From: Barnesiella propionica
GTDB lineage: Bacteria > Bacteroidota > Bacteroidia > Bacteroidales > Barnesiellaceae
Assembly (NCBI RefSeq): GCF_025567045.1
Contig: NZ_JAOQJK010000003.1
Coordinates: 310,001 to 374,000, forward strand
Direction: 5' to 3'
DNA: 64,000 bases
Part shown: positions 62,965 to 64,000 of the stretch, piece by piece
Position numbering within the stretch: the stretch's first letter is position 1
How the letters are laid out: every line of letters begins with the position of its first letter
Position numbers and translations under genes: made by a program
Notes under the pieces: generated by a model
What the model saw: only the letters and a program-made list of their open reading frames with translations
What the model was told of the DNA's origin: nothing
Databases searched by the model: none

Positions 62965-63537
62965 ATGTTTAATGTAGTGATTTTTGGTGCTCCGGGCTCC
63001 GGGAAAGGAACACAGAGCGAACGGATTATCTCGGAATATGGATTATTCCATATATCAACGGGTGACGTATTACGTGAGCAGATTGCCAAAGGAACAGAAT
63101 TGGGAAAGATCGCCGATTCTTATATATCGAAAGGGCAGCTTATTCCGGACGAATTGATGATCGACATCTTATCACAGGTACTTGATGCCAACCCCCAAGC
63201 CGGGAAAGGTGTAATTTTTGACGGTTTTCCCCGCACCATCGAACAGGCTAAAGCTTTAAAAAAAATGCTGGCCTTACGCGAGGCCGAAGTAGACGTAGTT
63301 GTAGGACTTGAAGTGGAAGAGGAGGAACTGATCGAACGCTTACTGAAACGCGGACAGGTATCGGGCCGCTCCGACGACAATCTGGACACGATAAAAAAAC
63401 GTCTGCATGTATATCACAACCAGACGAAACCTCTCAAAGATTACTATGTAAAAGAGGGAAAATATAAACAGATCAAAGGAACCGGAACAGTAGAGAATAT
63501 CTTTAATTCAATTAAGGAAACGATTTCCAAACTATAA
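62965..63537 (+). CDS. adk: Adenylate kinase
   Basis: The 190-residue product interconverts ATP+AMP and two ADP. The P-loop is GAPGSGKGTQSE (8-19); IFDGFPRTIEQAKAL and the LID-region Arg residues in KRGQVSGRSDDN are in place. It is the short-LID form. Order hpt-adk-obgE is common in Bacteroidales. Confidence 0.96.
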   Translation: MFNVVIFGAPGSGKGTQSERIISEYGLFHISTGDVLREQIAKGTELGKIADSYISKGQLIPDELMIDILSQVLDANPQAGKGVIFDGFPRTIEQAKALKKMLALREAEVDVVVGLEVEEEELIERLLKRGQVSGRSDDNLDTIKKRLHVYHNQTKPLKDYYVKEGKYKQIKGTGTVENIFNSIKETISKL

Positions 63538-63557
63538 CCGGAAAATCATAACAAGGT

Positions 63558-63598
63558 CGGAAATGCGAATGCCCCGGCATCCCGTTTCCGGCTTTTTT
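63558..63598 (+). terminator. Terminator-like hairpin between adk and obgE
   Basis: CGGAAA/TTTCCG enclose a second stem ATGCC/GGCAT and are followed by GGC and six T residues. It lies 20 bp past adk and would separate adk from obgE. Confidence 0.7.
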
Positions 63599-63669
63599 GT
63601 CACATAAGCGGGAACAAGTTACGAACATTCGTTTGTTATTTATTATATCATCATAAAAACAGCAATAAC

Positions 63670-64000
63670 ATGGCAGGCTCAAACTTTGTAGATTACGTAA
63701 AAATTTATTGCCGATCGGGAAAAGGAGGCGCTGGCGCGATGCATTTATATCGGGCCAAGTATATCACCAAAGGGGGACCGGACGGCGGAGACGGGGGCCG
63801 GGGAGGAAATATCATCCTGCGTGCTAACCGCAATTTGTGGACTTTGCTCCACCTGAAATTCGCCCGCCATGTCTTCGCCGGCAACGGTGGTTCGGGAGGA
63901 CAAAACCGGAGTTTCGGTAAAGACGGGGAAGACCGCGTCATCGAAGTTCCTTGCGGAACAGCCGTATTCGACTCCGAAACCGGAGAGTTCCTGTGCGAAG
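63670..64000 (+). CDS. obgE: GTPase Obg, 5' part only
   Basis: The frame opens at the ATG at 63670 and runs off the right edge after 110 codons. The Gly-rich N-terminal Obg fold is clear: [20 protein letters not shown], then [20 protein letters not shown] and [20 protein letters not shown]. The GTPase domain lies outside the window. Obg is an essential ribosome-associated GTPase involved in 50S assembly and stress control. Confidence 0.95.
   Translation, partial: MAGSNFVDYVKIYCRSGKGGAGAMHLYRAKYITKGGPDGGDGGRGGNIILRANRNLWTLLHLKFARHVFAGNGGSGGQNRSFGKDGEDRVIEVPCGTAVFDSETGEFLCE

Overview
The window is a Bacteroidales-type chromosome segment, most likely from a gut commensal. Three things point there: the gene families (DUF3256, DUF4831, type IX secretion sorting tails, GLUG repeats, PspC/PadR pair), the clusters rimP-nusA-infB and hpt-adk-obgE, and the recurring promoter form TAnnTTTG a short way upstream of start codons. 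I cannot name the genus from sequence alone.

Layout. 1-744: 5' part of a membrane-anchored periplasmic protein (minus). 894-8303: cvpA-sufB-[secreted GLUG protein]-sufC-sufD-sufS operon for Fe-S assembly (minus). 8403-13206: rimP-nusA-infB translation/transcription operon (minus), with a terminator-like hairpin in its leader. 13307-20028: a DUF45 metallopeptidase, a PadR/PspC pair, a CBS protein with NAD kinase, then pdxJ with an exbB-exbD-tonB energy-transduction set. 20045-25018: a secreted protein divergent from a compact four-gene operon (steroid 5-alpha-reductase, Old-Yellow-Enzyme-type reductase, two short-chain dehydrogenases) that looks like a bile-acid/steroid A-ring modification pathway. 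25036-29104: fba, speA, truA.

About 29.2-38.5 kb is an integrated mobile island, mostly decayed. It holds a frameshifted DUF3408 gene, a probable oriT, an intact mobC, a relaxase reduced to its two ends, a nonsense/frameshift-damaged membrane protein gene, an intact tyrosine recombinase, and a double-frameshifted second integrase. In the middle is an intact, markedly A+T-rich cargo that looks like a RiPP (modified peptide) system: a 44-residue candidate precursor, a radical SAM/SPASM maturase and an ABC exporter. Between the recombinase and the precursor are two perfect 19-bp inverted repeats around 152 bp. That segment carries a good Bacteroidetes promoter pointing away from the peptide gene. 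I read this as a phase-variable (invertible) promoter, captured here in the OFF orientation. It is the most interesting system in the window.

38.5-49.0 kb: an EamA transporter, a DUF3256 protein, asnS, an RluB-type pseudouridine synthase with a long Asn/Arg/Gly/Tyr-rich tail, purB, three identical tRNA-Val genes, and a giant AsmA-like protein. 49.1-56.9 kb: a 1586-residue secreted multidomain protein, a sodium:solute symporter and a NamZ-type exo-muramidase. 57.2-64.0 kb: a solitary HpaII-family restriction endonuclease gene coupled to rnhB, a DUF4831 protein, the NAD(P)HX repair enzyme Nnr, a tiny membrane ORF, hpt, adk, and the start of obgE, which runs off the end.
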